A stretch of 64,000 nt of DNA from Xanthocytophaga flava (GTDB taxonomy: Bacteria; Bacteroidota; Bacteroidia; Cytophagales; 172606-1), in assembly GCA_030068525.1 (NCBI GenBank), contig JASJOS010000017.1:62001-126000 (forward strand), in the 5' to 3' direction. The position numbers were made by a program, and so were the translations under genes. The notes under the pieces were generated by a model that saw only the letters and a list, made by a program, of their open reading frames with translations, did not search any database and was not told the origin of the DNA. The stretch's first letter is position 1. Each line of letters opens with the position of its first letter. Below are positions 1 through 8,774 of the stretch, in pieces.

Positions 1-972
1 TGGCAGAAATGGTCTAAGCCTGTTAATATGGGAAACCCAATCAATACTGAAGAAGCAGATACATACTATACAATGGATGCTACTGGTGAATATGCTTATT
101 TAGTAGCTGATAAAAATAGTAAAGGCGGAAGTGATATTGTGCGTGTAAAGTTGAAAGAAGAGTTTCGTCCTGATCCTGTCGTATTAGTATCTGGTAAGGT
201 TTTCAACTCCAAGACGCGTCAGCCTCTGGATGCTATGATTAGCTATGAAGTATTGCCGGGTGGTGGTGAGTTAGGGGTTGCTCGTAGTAATGCTACTACA
301 GGTGAATACAAAATTGTATTACCTTATGGTAAGAGATATGGTTTCCGTGCAAAAGCTCCTGGTTTCATTTCTGTGTCTGATAATATTGATCTTTCTGGAT
401 TAAAAGCCGACGCCAATCAGACTGCTTCGTTAATGGATACCACACTGCGAAATGTAAGTGTGCTAGAAAACAAAGAACAATTTGTAGTAGCCGCAACAGG
501 TAATACCAACGATGCAGTATTAAACTCTGATGATACTCCTCTTTTGCCTGCGACATCCAAAGATACTACTGTTAGTGTAGGTAAAATTATAAGTCGCGAT
601 TTGTATCTGGTACCAATAGAGAAAAACGTAGTTGTTCGATTAAATAACGTATTCTTCGATTTTGATAAGATTCAGTTAAATGATGCTTCTTATCCTGAAC
701 TGGATCGTGTTGCCGAATTCATGGTTGAGAATCCTGCGATTACCATCGAAATAGCCGGACATACAGATGCTATGGGTACAGATGAGTACAACTTAAAACT
801 TTCGGAAGGTAGGGTTACCAGTGTAAAAGATTATCTTACTTCTCGTAAAGGTCTTGACCCTAGCCGTATTGTGGTTCATGGATATGGGGAATCTGTTCCT
901 CTTGCAGATAACGAGACAGAAGAAGGACGTGCACAAAATCGACGTGTAGAATTTAAAATTATTAAGAATTAA
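1..972 (+). CDS. OmpA-family outer-membrane/peptidoglycan-binding protein (3' part)
   Basis: The frame is open from base 1, so the true start lies left of the window; 323 codons are visible. In order they show the end of a PD40/beta-propeller-like segment, a carboxypeptidase-regulatory-like beta sandwich (about residues 60-125, starting VSGKVFNSKTRQPLDA), a linker, and a C-terminal OmpA_C domain (about 210-323) with the peptidoglycan-binding signatures FFDFDK, GHTDAMGT and NRRVEF. Family knowledge: OmpA_C anchors an envelope protein to the cell wall. The propeller, regulatory-domain and OmpA order is the one described for the T9SS accessory protein PorE, but many Bacteroidota paralogues share it, so that identity is only a possibility. 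A strong terminator follows the stop. Confidence 0.85.
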   Translation, partial: WQKWSKPVNMGNPINTEEADTYYTMDATGEYAYLVADKNSKGGSDIVRVKLKEEFRPDPVVLVSGKVFNSKTRQPLDAMISYEVLPGGGELGVARSNATTGEYKIVLPYGKRYGFRAKAPGFISVSDNIDLSGLKADANQTASLMDTTLRNVSVLENKEQFVVAATGNTNDAVLNSDDTPLLPATSKDTTVSVGKIISRDLYLVPIEKNVVVRLNNVFFDFDKIQLNDASYPELDRVAEFMVENPAITIEIAGHTDAMGTDEYNLKLSEGRVTSVKDYLTSRKGLDPSRIVVHGYGESVPLADNETEEGRAQNRRVEFKIIKN

Positions 973-1023
973 TTACCATTTCAGTTTATAATCCTGACAC
1001 TTTATCAGGTAATTGTAACATTC

Positions 1024-1057
1024 CCCCCAGTTTTTTGGTATAACAAAAAGCTGGGGG
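1024..1057 (+). terminator. Rho-independent terminator after the OmpA-family gene
   Basis: A 13-bp stem (1024-1036 with 1045-1057, one G:T pair) encloses an 8-base loop. A GC-rich foot (CCCCCAG/CTGGGGG) is followed by TTT. It lies 52 bp after the stop codon. Confidence 0.85.
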
Positions 1058-1201
1058 TTTATATTTGCAGAAAACCCTAGCAAACTGATTTATAGTAAAA
1101 TACTGTCAAAACTTACGTTTCTGAATAAGTTAGCACGAATTTTGTATTTTTGTTAAGCAGGTTTATGGTTCAACTATGAATAATTATTTAAATACCTTGC
1201 G

Positions 1202-1999
1202 ATGAAGAAGAAAGTTATCTTGTTTTCACTTCTTGCCATTATAGGTCTATGTGGTTTTCATATAGTAGATTCTTATCGTATAGTGGAGAATGAAAGCTTT
1301 GGCCCCGGAGAAATTTTGGAATACCGTGTACACTATGGATTTATTAATGCAGGAGAGGGGATAGTGAAAGTAAGTAACCAAATCCATAAAATTAATGATC
1401 GTCCCTGTTTTGAGGTGACTGCATATGGTAAATCTGTCGGTGCATTTGATTGGATTGTGAAAATCAGAGATACCTGGAAATCTTATGTAGATACATCTGC
1501 ATTGATCCCACACAGGTTTCAGACAGACCTTCAGGAAGGAAAATATAAAAAGCAGGAAACTGTGTATTTTAATTATGCAGGAAAGACAATTCGGTCAGAA
1601 GAGAAGAATGATGTATCCAAAGAGTTTGATATGCCTACCAATATTCAGGATATCATTAGTGGATATTGTTATATGCGAATTATTGATTTTAATACACTAC
1701 ATATTGGAGATGTAGTGCCAATCCCTGCATTTTTTGATGATAAGGTGTATGACTTTAAAGTAAAGTATAGAGGAAAAGAAGAGATATCAACGAAATATGG
1801 AAAAATTCGCTGTATCAAAATAACTCCTGTTATGCCTAAAAATGAGATGTTTGATGGCGAGTCTTCCATTCGTGTCTGGATTACAGATGACAAAAACCGG
1901 ATTCCTGTAAAAATAGAAGCCGATATGTTTGTGGGTGCTGTAGAGATGGAACTTAAAAACTATAAAGGATTAAAACACAAAATAGTTTTTAAAAAATGA
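1202..1999 (+). CDS. DUF3108 domain-containing protein, exported
   Basis: 265 residues. An N-terminal hydrophobic segment (about residues 4-20, rich in Leu/Ile/Phe) looks like a signal peptide or membrane anchor. The mature part resembles the DUF3108 family: it starts near GEILEYRVHYGFINAGEG and continues as a beta-rich domain with VYFNYAGKTI and a C-terminal IEADMFVGAVEMELKNYKG. Members are predicted envelope beta-barrel or lipocalin-like proteins of unknown biochemical function. A -7 like element (TATTTTTG, 1145-1152) lies about 50 bp upstream, supporting the ATG at 1202. The gene stands alone between a terminator and the TlpA-like gene. Confidence 0.8.
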   Translation: MKKKVILFSLLAIIGLCGFHIVDSYRIVENESFGPGEILEYRVHYGFINAGEGIVKVSNQIHKINDRPCFEVTAYGKSVGAFDWIVKIRDTWKSYVDTSALIPHRFQTDLQEGKYKKQETVYFNYAGKTIRSEEKNDVSKEFDMPTNIQDIISGYCYMRIIDFNTLHIGDVVPIPAFFDDKVYDFKVKYRGKEEISTKYGKIRCIKITPVMPKNEMFDGESSIRVWITDDKNRIPVKIEADMFVGAVEMELKNYKGLKHKIVFKK

Positions 2000-2159
2000 A
2001 GTTGCATAGTATAATTTAAAAAGAACTAAACGATTATATTTTGTAGCGGGCCAAGCGTTTTTTGAGAGAATAGTCAAAATACGTTATGGATCGAAAAATA
2101 GACGAACTGCAGCACAAAAGATAACTTTTAGCTTTAAGAATTATTCTACACAACTTCAA

Positions 2160-2167
2160 TATCTTTG
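2160..2167 (+). promoter_or_regulatory. Bacteroidota-type -7 element for the TlpA-like gene
   Basis: TATCTTTG matches TAnnTTTG. It overlaps the upstream in-frame TTG at 2165, so transcription would start downstream of that TTG. This supports the ATG at 2207 as the real start. No clear -33 TTG is seen. Confidence 0.5.
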
Positions 2168-2206
2168 TATTCAAGTAATCTTTCCCGTATTATAAATTCT
2201 ATAAAA

Positions 2207-2716
2207 ATGACCGCTTTAATTAAATCAGTGATGATTTTTGCTGTACTAAGTGTAGTTACAGCATTCACATATCCTACCAGAACTGGAACCCCGGAGGCTG
2301 GTCAGAAGGCACCCGAGATATCCTTGCCCAATCCTCAGGGAAAGGTCATTAAGCTTTCTTCATTAAAAGGCAAAGTAGTGTTACTTGACTTTTGGGCTAG
2401 CTGGTGTGGACCTTGCCGGCAATCAAATCCTGATGTCGTGAAACTATATGAAAAGTATAAAGATCAGGGATTTACTGTATATAGCGTTTCTTTAGATCAA
2501 AATAAACAAAAGTGGGAACAAGCTATTTCCAAGGATGGATTAACATGGGAAAACCATGTATCCGATTTAAAGTTCTGGTATAGTAAAGCTGCTGAGGACT
2601 ACGGTATTGAGGCGATTCCTGCTACTTTCCTGATCGACAAAGATGGAGTAATCCTGGATACTGACCTTCATGGAAAGTCTCTTGAGAATGCTGTAAAAAA
2701 AGCTTTGCAAAAATAA
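2207..2716 (+). CDS. TlpA/ResA-like thiol-disulfide oxidoreductase
   Basis: 169 residues from the chosen ATG; an in-frame TTG at 2165 overlaps the promoter-like -7 box and is unlikely. A signal/anchor helix (about 5-21) is followed by a thioredoxin fold. Its active site WASWCGPC places the redox cysteines at 67 and 70, and AIPATFLIDKDG carries the cis-proline after the catalytic pair. The AhpC/TSA-type opening (GQKAPEISLPNPQGK) fits the TlpA/ResA group, which reduces periplasmic disulfides, for example in cytochrome c maturation. The specific substrate is unknown because no cytochrome gene is adjacent. A terminator follows. Confidence 0.88.
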   Translation: MTALIKSVMIFAVLSVVTAFTYPTRTGTPEAGQKAPEISLPNPQGKVIKLSSLKGKVVLLDFWASWCGPCRQSNPDVVKLYEKYKDQGFTVYSVSLDQNKQKWEQAISKDGLTWENHVSDLKFWYSKAAEDYGIEAIPATFLIDKDGVILDTDLHGKSLENAVKKALQK

Positions 2717-2742
2717 TATTATTTAATGAATTGCTACATACG

Positions 2743-2778
2743 AAAACCGGAATGCAGTCGATTGTGCCTTCCGGTTTT
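2743..2778 (+). terminator. Rho-independent terminator after the TlpA-like gene
   Basis: The stem AAAACCGGAA (2743-2752) pairs with 2769-2778 and continues into T residues (TTTTTT at 2775-2780). It begins 27 bp after the stop. Confidence 0.75.
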
Positions 2779-2831
2779 TTATTATTGTGCTAGTTTATAG
2801 CAGGTGAGATTTTTTATCCAAAAAAAGATAG

Positions 2832-2839
2832 TATTTTTG
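2832..2839 (+). promoter_or_regulatory. -7 element for the response regulator/kinase operon
   Basis: TATTTTTG matches the Bacteroidota TAnnTTTG element. It lies 70 bp upstream of the ATG at 2910 and just after the preceding terminator. No convincing -33 element is seen. Confidence 0.4.
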
Positions 2840-2909
2840 AGCAGATAATATAAATCTATCTGTCATTACAGGCAATAAGCAGAATCCTCTTACTGTAAAC
2901 CCAACCTTT

Positions 2910-3602
2910 ATGAGTATCAATCAAACGTACAAAGTACTGATTGTAGATGACGAAGCAGATATTGCAGAATTACTCCAATATAATTTAACCAAAGAGGGAT
3001 ATGAGGTAAAAGTGGCATCTGATGGTAAGAAAGCTATTGAGATTGCAAAGACATTTATCCCTCACCTGATATTGATGGATATTATGATGCCTCATATGGA
3101 TGGGGTAGAAGCAGGGCGTCGGTTACGTGAAATGTCTGAGCTTAATCATACTTTTATTATATATCTGACTGCACGGGCTGAAGAATATTCTGAAGTAGCA
3201 GCTTTTGACGTAGGTGCGGATGATTATATAACCAAACCTATTAAACCGCGGGCATTAATGAGTCGGATAAACGCTCTGTTTCGGCGTGAATCCAAGAAAG
3301 GGAAGCAGGAAGATAAGGTTTCAATTGGTGATCTGACCATTGACCGGAAGAGCTATACTGTCACTAATCGGGGCAATCAGATTACATTGCCAAAGAAAGA
3401 GTTTGAATTACTTTATTTTCTGGCTCAAAATCCTAACAAGGTATTTAGCCGGGATGATTTATTGCAAAATATCTGGGGTACGGACGTATATGTCTTGGCT
3501 CGTACCGTAGATGTACATATTCGAAAAGTAAGAGAGAAAATCGGAGAAGATCATATTAAAACAGTCAAAGGTGTTGGATATAAGTTTGATCTGACGGAAT
3601 AG
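2910..3602 (+). CDS. OmpR/PhoB-family response regulator
   Basis: 230 residues. An N-terminal receiver domain (about 7-120) has the acidic pair DDEAD, phospho-acceptor Asp57 in LILMDIMMPHMDG and the conserved Lys in ITKPIKP. A C-terminal winged-helix DNA-binding domain (about 133-228) contains LPKKEFELLYFLAQNPNKVFSR and TVDVHIRKVREKIG. It is followed after 108 bp by a PhoR-like histidine kinase on the same strand, so the two most likely form a two-component system. The ligand and target genes cannot be read from the sequence; the pair resembles the PhoB/PhoR class but no phosphate genes are nearby. Confidence 0.92.
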   Translation: MSINQTYKVLIVDDEADIAELLQYNLTKEGYEVKVASDGKKAIEIAKTFIPHLILMDIMMPHMDGVEAGRRLREMSELNHTFIIYLTARAEEYSEVAAFDVGADDYITKPIKPRALMSRINALFRRESKKGKQEDKVSIGDLTIDRKSYTVTNRGNQITLPKKEFELLYFLAQNPNKVFSRDDLLQNIWGTDVYVLARTVDVHIRKVREKIGEDHIKTVKGVGYKFDLTE

Positions 3603-3710
3603 ACTGTTTCTTGTTTATCGTTTGATACTTGTCTGGGTTTTAAGATCCTTACTTAATTGTAATGCTTGATCAGAATCTCTCAGACAACTATTTAACGTAG
3701 TTATCGTGTC

Positions 3711-4751
3711 ATGCTTTTTGGTTCTAAAGGAGTTTCTCTTCTTGCAGCATTATTAATTGCCTGCATTACTACTGTTTTTCTAGCTTTTGTTGATAATGTG
3801 TCTGAACGTGCTTTAGTTGTTACGTTCAGTCTGTCATTTCTGTCTTCTTTTCTGTTTATTTATGTAGCATTGGAATTTCTTGTATTCAGAGAGCTGAATA
3901 TGATCTATACTATGCTGGATAAGATTAAGCAAAAAGATTTTAAAGTTCCCAAAAAACGCATCTTTCGTGATGCTAACCCTGTCAAGCGACTGAATGAGGA
4001 GATTTATACCTATGCTACCCGCAAGCAGCAGGAAATAGATGAACTCAAACGAATGGAAGAGTACCGCAGAGAATTTGTTGCAAATATTTCGCATGAGCTT
4101 AAAACTCCAATCTTCGCTGCTCAGGGATTCATTCATACCTTGCTGGATGGTGCCATCGAGGATGAAAAGGTCCGGGATAAATTTCTGGAGAAGTCAGCTC
4201 GTAGCCTTGATAACCTCAATATTCTGGTGCAGGATCTGCTGACTTTATCTCGTATGGAAAGTGGAGAGATTAAAATGCAGTTTTCTCATTTTGATCTTTA
4301 TCAGCTTACCAGTGATATCTTTGAGCAATTAGAAGAAACCGCAATAGCAAAGAATATCAAACTTAAGTTTGATAAGCATCAGATTCCTAAGATGATTGCG
4401 TATGCCGATAAGAATCGAATTAGTCAGGTGATGACTAATCTTATTGATAATGCGATTAAATATGGCAATGAAGCTGGAAAAGTAGTTGTAGAGATTGAAA
4501 GCGAAAAAGATCAATTGGTAGTTTCTGTGCGGGATGATGGGCCAGGAATTGAACCAGAACATCTGAAGCGAATTTTTGAGCGGTTCTATCGTGTAGAAAA
4601 AAGTCGTTCAAAAGATAGTGGTGGTACAGGATTAGGACTGGCTATTACCAAACATATTGTAGAAGCACACGGTTCTAAGATTACAGTAACCAGTAAGCCT
4701 GGTAAAGGAACTCAATTCCGATTTAAACTTCCTAAAGGAAAAGGTGAGTAA
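3711..4751 (+). CDS. PhoR-like membrane sensor histidine kinase
   Basis: 346 residues. Two transmembrane helices (about 9-27 and 36-57) leave almost no periplasmic sensor loop. A HAMP-like linker leads to a HisKA domain with phospho-acceptor His128 in ANISHELKTP. The HATPase domain follows with N-box MTNLIDNAIKYG, G1 DDGPGIEP, F-box FERFYRVEKSRS and G2 GGTGLGLAI. The gene follows the response regulator at 2910-3602, its likely partner. The lack of a loop suggests sensing within the membrane or through another protein (inference). The next gene converges, with only 7 bp between stop codons. Confidence 0.92.
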   Translation: MLFGSKGVSLLAALLIACITTVFLAFVDNVSERALVVTFSLSFLSSFLFIYVALEFLVFRELNMIYTMLDKIKQKDFKVPKKRIFRDANPVKRLNEEIYTYATRKQQEIDELKRMEEYRREFVANISHELKTPIFAAQGFIHTLLDGAIEDEKVRDKFLEKSARSLDNLNILVQDLLTLSRMESGEIKMQFSHFDLYQLTSDIFEQLEETAIAKNIKLKFDKHQIPKMIAYADKNRISQVMTNLIDNAIKYGNEAGKVVVEIESEKDQLVVSVRDDGPGIEPEHLKRIFERFYRVEKSRSKDSGGTGLGLAITKHIVEAHGSKITVTSKPGKGTQFRFKLPKGKGE

Positions 4752-4758
4752 TGGCTAG

Positions 4759-5535
4759 CTAGAGATACTTAAGCCAGCCATGAGGATGTAATGCTTTAAA
4801 GTGTCCATAGGCTTTGCAAAGTGGATATAATAATGCTAGCAGACAGAAGCCGACCAGATAAACACGCGGAAGTGAGTAGCCAAAATCGTTAGGTAATCCA
4901 GTATAACCAGCTAGTAGATTAATATCTGTCCATGTGAATCCCGCAGAGAGAACCGTGAGCCAGGACAGTACCTGAACAAAAAATAACATGGTTATAAAAA
5001 AGAAGAGGGGGGCTTGCCCAAATACAAGCATCACCTTGCGAAAATCATGTTTACGGTTCATATAAACCATATATTTTTCTGCATCCAGCAACAGGTAGTT
5101 CTGAAATAAATAGCCTGCACACCAGCCCAGAGAGAATAAAGCTAGTAGTATTACTACCCAGAACCAGAAGGAGAACTGAACTACAAAGGTAAATAGAGGG
5201 GCGGAGAAAAGAATGCTATATAGAGCTAGAATGATAAATGAAGCAATTGCCACATTATATTTTTCTATAGAGAAATGATATTTTTTGAAAAAGAAGATAC
5301 TCATCCCCAAAACAAAGATTAAGGCTAATGCACCTGCTTCTGCGAGATACCGCGTAATTGTAACAGTAACTGAAATAGTTTGATTTTGTGAAAATCGAGC
5401 CGATTCGTGAAACCAGACAAGAATGCAGCCTAGTGTTAATAAAATCAGGGCGATTCCTCTTAGCATATCGACTACAGCAATACGTCTTGCAATAGTCTCA
5501 GTGTCTAGAGATAACAATGTAGTTGAACTGGACAT
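4759..5535 (-). CDS. Short acyltransferase-like (DUF1624/HGSNAT-like) membrane protein
   Basis: 258 residues with about six hydrophobic helices. The N-terminal motif RIAVVDMLRGIALILLTLG resembles the R-x(3)-D-x-L/V-RG signature of DUF1624 / heparan-alpha-glucosaminide acetyltransferase-like proteins. In those, the first helix carries a conserved aspartate and arginine and is usually followed by a histidine. Family members are usually longer, about 350-400 residues, so this is a shortened or diverged member. A catalytic role is uncertain. It sits head-on against the upstream kinase gene and is followed on its own strand by nothing. The start is the ATG 45 bp from the phosphodiesterase gene's stop. 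Confidence 0.55.
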   Translation of the reverse strand: MSSSTTLLSLDTETIARRIAVVDMLRGIALILLTLGCILVWFHESARFSQNQTISVTVTITRYLAEAGALALIFVLGMSIFFFKKYHFSIEKYNVAIASFIILALYSILFSAPLFTFVVQFSFWFWVVILLALFSLGWCAGYLFQNYLLLDAEKYMVYMNRKHDFRKVMLVFGQAPLFFFITMLFFVQVLSWLTVLSAGFTWTDINLLAGYTGLPNDFGYSLPRVYLVGFCLLALLYPLCKAYGHFKALHPHGWLKYL

Positions 5536-5579
5536 AACAATGGTGTTTCATAATTGGTTGAAGCTGGAGGTTTCATTAA

Positions 5580-6080
5580 TTATCTCCCTCTTTTACCTAA
5601 TTCAATAGCTTCCAGATTAGAAATCTTTTTATTCTCAAGATCAAAACGTAAAATAGTACGAATTGAGTGAAAACCTTCCTGACCAGCTGCCCCCGGGTTC
5701 ATATAGATGAAATTCCCAAATTGCTGATCTGGCATTACTCTTAGTATATGGGAGTGTCCACAAATGAATATATTCGGCGGATTATCCTTCAAAAGCTTTA
5801 AAACTTTTGGATTGTATCTTGGTGGGTATCCTCCGATATGTGTAATCCAAATATCCGAATTTTCGCAAACAAATCTTTGATTTTCAGGATATTTTTGGCG
5901 AATTTCTGGTGCATCTATATTTCCGTATACGGCCCTGACAGGCTTAAAGTTTTCAAGATGGTTTATTACTTCTGGTTCACCTATATCTCCGGCATGCCAT
6001 ATTTCATCGCAATGTTGGAAATAGTCAAAAACCTTTGGGTCTAAAAAACTGTGTGTATCTGAAATCAATCCAATTTTCAT
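5580..6080 (-). CDS. YfcE/MJ0936-type metallophosphoesterase
   Basis: 166 residues from the ATG at 6080. An upstream in-frame start at 6125 would add 15 residues before the core strand and is less likely, because the family begins directly with MKIGLISDTH. The metal-binding motifs are all present: SDTH, GDIG, GNID, H in ITHIGG and GHSH. These calcineurin-like phosphodiesterases bind two divalent metals and hydrolyse phosphodiesters; the natural substrate of this subgroup is not established. It is 44 bp upstream of the membrane-protein gene on the same strand, so the two could be co-transcribed. Confidence 0.88.
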   Translation of the reverse strand: MKIGLISDTHSFLDPKVFDYFQHCDEIWHAGDIGEPEVINHLENFKPVRAVYGNIDAPEIRQKYPENQRFVCENSDIWITHIGGYPPRYNPKVLKLLKDNPPNIFICGHSHILRVMPDQQFGNFIYMNPGAAGQEGFHSIRTILRFDLENKKISNLEAIELGKRGR

Positions 6081-6207
6081 GAAAAAGCGTATTTCTGGTA
6101 TAGTATAGGATGTCTTTGGCCTCAAATGTAAAGAGTTTTAAAATAATCAGTAGCAGAATGTTTTCATTTAAAGAAAAACGCTACCCATACATATAAACTT
6201 AGCTCTT

Positions 6208-7677
6208 ATGCGATTACAACAAATTACTACTCTGCTAAATGCATTTCTGGGGATTTACTTTCTGTGTGTACCTTTATATGTAGGTGCCCAGTCTTCTTTG
6301 TTGTTACAGGATGCTTTTCCTAAACTGAGTGCTTTCTCAAAACCTATTGAAATTACGCATGCTAACGACTTGTCAGATCGATTGTTTGTAGTAGAACAGG
6401 CAGGTATTATTAAAGTGTTTCCCAATGACAGCAACATAACCAATATGCAGGTAGTTACCTTTTTGGACATACATACCCGTATTACTTCCGGAGGAGAAAT
6501 GGGATTATTAGGGATGGCATTTGATCCCAGCTATCGTTACAATGGTTATTTGTATGTAAACTATACTCGTACAGATAAGGGACAACTCCAGACTGTGATT
6601 TCCAGATTTCATGTAAATCCGAATGATCCAAATCAAGGAGATGCCTCCAGTGAGAAAATATTGTTGGTTTTTAATCAGCCTTATTCAAATCACAATGGGG
6701 GGAAACTGGCATTTGGGAAGGATGGGTATCTGTATATAGCTACCGGAGATGGAGGGAGTGGTGGTGACCCTCAAAATAACGGACAAAGTCTATCTACTGT
6801 ATTGGGTAAGATCCTGCGTATAGATGTAAACCAGATACCAGGCATTGACACTTACTCTATACCATCTGATAACCCATTTGTTACTATAACTGGTGCCAGG
6901 CCCGAAATTTATGCGTATGGGTTGCGTAATCCCTGGAAGTTTAGCTTTGATCCGGTTACAGGATATCTGTGGGCAGGAGATGTCGGACAAAATGCCCGTG
7001 AGGAGATTAACCTTATTACCAAAGGAGGAAATTATGGATGGCGATACCGGGAAGGAAAGGCTTGTTATAATCCTTCTGCCAACTGTCCAACACAAAATCT
7101 GATAGATCCTGTTTGGGATTATATACAATCATCTGGTACAGGACGTTCTGTAACAGGAGGACTTGTATATAGAGGTAGTCTTTTGCCCGCATTATATGGT
7201 AAGTATATTTATGGAGATTTTGTGAGTGGCAATATGTGGACATTGACCTATGATAGTACAAGCAAAAAAGCAACTAATGAGTTTTTGATGAAAATGAATG
7301 GTAATATCTCTGCCTTTGGTGAAGATCAGCATCGTGAGTTGTATATATGTAACTATTCTTCGGGGCGTATACAGAAATTAAAAGATGCATTGGTATTAGC
7401 AAATGAACCCGAACTAGCTACTTACATAGATGTATATCCCAATCCTTCTACTTCTCTGGTTTATATCAAACTTAAATTAACTCAGAATGATCGTATTTCT
7501 GTGAGACTATACTCTATGCAGGGGAAACTTGTTGATTCTCTACTTTCAAATGAGAGGGTGGCTGCTGGAGAATCTGAAATTACGTTGGATACAAAATCAC
7601 TCTCTGCTGGAACCTACATTTATCAGTTGGAATCGAAAAAAATAACTCAGTCAGGAAAGATTCACATAATCAGATAG
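6208..7677 (+). CDS. Secreted PQQ-dependent sugar dehydrogenase with T9SS sorting domain
   Basis: 489 residues. A signal peptide (1 to about 28, ending near GAQS) precedes a six-bladed propeller of the soluble glucose/sorbosone dehydrogenase type (about 38-395). It contains LFVVEQAGIIKVF, GLLGMAFDP, NHNGGKLAFGKDGYLYIATG and the repeated YGLRNPWKFSFDP and GDVGQNAREEIN. The last ~80 residues form a type A T9SS sorting domain (VYPNPSTSLVYIK to SAGTYIYQLE to GKIHIIR). The protein is therefore predicted to cross the outer membrane through T9SS and act on aldose sugars outside the cell using PQQ. No pqq synthesis genes are in the window, so cofactor supply is unknown. Confidence 0.88.
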   Translation: MRLQQITTLLNAFLGIYFLCVPLYVGAQSSLLLQDAFPKLSAFSKPIEITHANDLSDRLFVVEQAGIIKVFPNDSNITNMQVVTFLDIHTRITSGGEMGLLGMAFDPSYRYNGYLYVNYTRTDKGQLQTVISRFHVNPNDPNQGDASSEKILLVFNQPYSNHNGGKLAFGKDGYLYIATGDGGSGGDPQNNGQSLSTVLGKILRIDVNQIPGIDTYSIPSDNPFVTITGARPEIYAYGLRNPWKFSFDPVTGYLWAGDVGQNAREEINLITKGGNYGWRYREGKACYNPSANCPTQNLIDPVWDYIQSSGTGRSVTGGLVYRGSLLPALYGKYIYGDFVSGNMWTLTYDSTSKKATNEFLMKMNGNISAFGEDQHRELYICNYSSGRIQKLKDALVLANEPELATYIDVYPNPSTSLVYIKLKLTQNDRISVRLYSMQGKLVDSLLSNERVAAGESEITLDTKSLSAGTYIYQLESKKITQSGKIHIIR

Positions 7678-8327
7678 GGCTATCATATATAGTAATATGA
7701 ATGGGTTATAACCTGAATTTTGATACTGTTGTATTTAAAAAAGGATTAAACAGATTGGAAAAGTACAAACTATTTTGGCCTTTGTCATGTTAATGAATAA
7801 ATATATAGAGTTTTTCACCTCTAACTATAGGGATGGGAAAAAATTGTGATTTGAATAGTATTTATTTCACCTATTATTGTCTTAGATATATAGTATCTGA
7901 TAGTCTTACAGAAAGATAATAAACATAGGCAATTGTTACTTAAAAGTATGAATTGACTTTTACTAAAATAGATAAAGGCCTTTAGCTTATTGATAAAATA
8001 GTGGAAGTCTGATTCTTTTTATTCGGAATAGGAGAACAAGTGGTTATATTATGTATATCTGGAATTACTAATATAACAAAGCAGTAAGTAGGAGTTTTTT
8101 ATATAAATAAAAGACATGGGCATTAGAAAATTGTTAATCCTTGTAGTTTGATAAAAGACGAATTAGACAAAATAGTTACGTTAACGCTGCTTTGGGAAAA
8201 ATAGTATATCTTTTTACAAAAAAAGCATCTATATTCGTACATATCATAAAGCTGGTACAGATTTTGTGATAAAAGAATTTAAGTTAATTGAGTTATTTCT
8301 TATTTTGATTTTTTAATACTATGAACT
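7678..8327. other. 650-bp AT-rich non-coding stretch
   Basis: No protein-like reading frame, tRNA or strong hairpin is seen. The stretch lies between the sugar dehydrogenase and the small sorting-domain gene and could hold the latter's promoter and a long leader, but no clear TAnnTTTG plus TTG pair was found. Confidence 0.6.
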
Positions 8328-8699
8328 ATGAGACGTTTACTATTACTTTTATTTATATTGAGTGTACAGGTAGGGGTTTTAAGCCATTCGTTTGGTCAAG
8401 TAATTGCCGTTAATTCTGTTAAAGAGAAAGATCCGACTTTTACAGTTAAAGCTAACTATCCAAATCCTTTTCAGGAACAGACTACTATTAGTTTTTACAT
8501 ATCACGTCCTCAAGTAGTAAAGATTACGCTTTATAACATTGTGGGTAGTAAAATCACGGGTATCATAGATGAGGCATTTGAGGCTGGAGAACATGAAGTT
8601 GTCTTTAAAAGACCTGATAATTTACCTGACGGTATTTACATATATACTGTAGAAGCTGGTACATCAAGCCGTTCTATGCGTATGATTATTCGAAAATAG
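8328..8699 (+). CDS. Small exported protein made almost only of a T9SS type A sorting domain
   Basis: 123 residues. A signal peptide (about 1-24, ending SFGQ) and a spacer of about 15 residues lead into a complete type A sorting domain. The domain opens with NYPNPFQEQTTISFYI, continues with VKITLYNIVGSKI and GEHEV, and ends with DGIYIYTVE and SRSMRMIIRK. There is no cargo domain. The established role of this domain is recognition by the T9SS translocon, after which it is removed or used for anchoring. Here it may be a decoy, a remnant of a larger protein, or a small secreted product of its own. Its own strong terminator shows that it ends a transcription unit. Confidence 0.8.
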   Translation: MRRLLLLLFILSVQVGVLSHSFGQVIAVNSVKEKDPTFTVKANYPNPFQEQTTISFYISRPQVVKITLYNIVGSKITGIIDEAFEAGEHEVVFKRPDNLPDGIYIYTVEAGTSSRSMRMIIRK

Positions 8700-8728
8700 T
8701 CTATTTCTGTTGAATATATTACACAGAG

Positions 8729-8758
8729 GCGAAAGACCTAATAGTCTTTCGCTTTTTT
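8729..8758 (+). terminator. Strong Rho-independent terminator
   Basis: A perfect 9-bp stem (GCGAAAGAC at 8729-8737, pairing with 8744-8752) and a 6-base loop are followed by TTTTTT. It lies between convergent genes, 29 bp after the sorting-domain gene and 17 bp from the end of nth. Confidence 0.9.
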
Positions 8759-8774
8759 ATTGCCTACGTTCTTT

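Noticed and set aside
2165-2206. TTG start for the TlpA-like gene
   Set aside because: A -7 promoter box overlaps this codon, so it would not be in the transcript; ATG at 2207 gives a good signal segment.
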